The translations under genes and the position numbers were made by a program. Shown here in pieces: positions 5,369 through 5,586 of a stretch of 5,586 bases of DNA; position 1 is the stretch's first letter; every line of letters starts with the position of its first letter. A model generated the notes under the pieces. That model saw only the letters and a list, made by a program, of their open reading frames with translations. It did no database searches and had not been told where the DNA came from. The DNA is from Bog-473 sp036502025 (GTDB taxonomy: Bacteria > Actinomycetota > Acidimicrobiia > Acidimicrobiales > RAAP-2): the NCBI GenBank assembly GCA_036502025.1, contig DASXZJ010000101.1:1-5586 (forward strand), given 5' to 3'.

Positions 5369-5586
5369 ATGGGACAGCAGGCAGGTCAGATAGCGATCGC
5401 GGGTGGCGGAATCGGAGGCCTGGCACTGGCCGTCGGACTGCAGCGCTCGGGCTCGACGTGGTCGTGTTCGAGCGACAGCCTGAGATCCGCGACACGGGTT
5501 CTGGCATCTCGTTATGGCCCAACGCGCTCGCCGCTCTGGACGTTCTTGATCTGGGCACAGAGGTGAGAGGCGTCGGAAGGTCGATA
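5369..5586 (+). pseudogene. FAD-dependent monooxygenase (aromatic hydroxylase/PHBH-like), N-terminal part, frameshifted, runs off window
   Basis: From ATG 5369 the frame encodes a short start and the FAD-binding Rossmann motif: IAIAGGGIGGLALAVGLQRS, the G-x-G-x-x-G loop of residues 8-27. At 5450-5451 only GG of a glycine codon remains, and the family sequence continues one frame over from 5452 to the edge. There it reads LDVVVFERQPEIRD, with the ribose-binding acidic residue E at the end of strand 2, then TGSGISLWPNALAALDVLDLG, a segment highly typical of group A flavoprotein hydroxylases. Restoring one base would join the two parts with no gap. In the unrepaired frame the product diverges to SGSTWSCSSDS and cannot make a flavoprotein. 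Such enzymes use NAD(P)H and O2 to hydroxylate aromatic or polyketide substrates in the cytosol. The rest of the gene, including the DG and GD motifs, lies beyond the window, so neither substrate nor overall integrity can be judged. The deletion is either a genuine lesion or a sequencing error. Confidence 0.85.

Noticed and set aside
5085..5558. A 157-codon minus-strand frame across the right-hand spacer and monooxygenase start
   Set aside because: Its N-terminal part is the antisense of the FAD-binding region, the composition is Arg/Ser-rich, and no domain or promoter supports it.

Overview
The window looks like high-GC actinobacterial chromosome. Several things point that way: G/C-rich third codon positions, GTG start use, TANNNT-type -10 boxes placed almost on top of start codons (leaderless or near-leaderless genes), and an LCM-type SAM methyltransferase of the kind that is abundant in mycobacteria and relatives. 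The species cannot be named from the sequence.

Layout: (1) Positions 1-225 carry no convincing gene. (2) Positions 226-891, minus strand, encode an intact GNAT-family N-acetyltransferase with a -10-like box 6 nt from its ATG. (3) Positions 892-1142 are a divergent spacer. (4) From 1143, plus strand, the N-terminal half of an LCM/TIGR00027-type SAM-dependent methyltransferase is clear up to about 1553. The family resemblance then stops abruptly, and the frame runs as unrelated-looking sequence to a stop at 1820, so this is a broken or truncated gene. (5) Positions 1838-5094 form a two-gene operon: an MJ0796/LolD-type ABC ATPase and an 866-residue permease with two FtsX/MacB-type halves. The genes overlap by 4 nt, and a candidate promoter and a short leader hairpin lie upstream. 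(6) Positions 5086-5120 hold two perfect dyads, the first centred on the permease stop codon. A roughly 270-bp gene-free spacer follows. (7) From 5369 to the right edge lies the start of an FAD-dependent monooxygenase of the aromatic hydroxylase (PHBH-like) type, with a one-base deletion at about 5450 that breaks the frame inside the dinucleotide-binding fold.

The only evident multi-gene unit is the ABC operon. The ATPase should energise the FtsX-like permease, probably for lipid or lipophilic-compound handling or export, but the substrate is not readable. Acetyltransferase, methyltransferase, exporter and monooxygenase together resemble the accessory genes around specialised-metabolite or detoxification loci. 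However, two of the five genes are damaged and there is no biosynthetic core here, so this is only a suggestion. I see no RNA gene, CRISPR array, insertion sequence or clear new defence or mobile system. The most notable observations are the frameshift, the truncated methyltransferase, the paired dyads after the ABC operon, the cysteine-bearing insertion in the permease, and the recurring leaderless promoter geometry.
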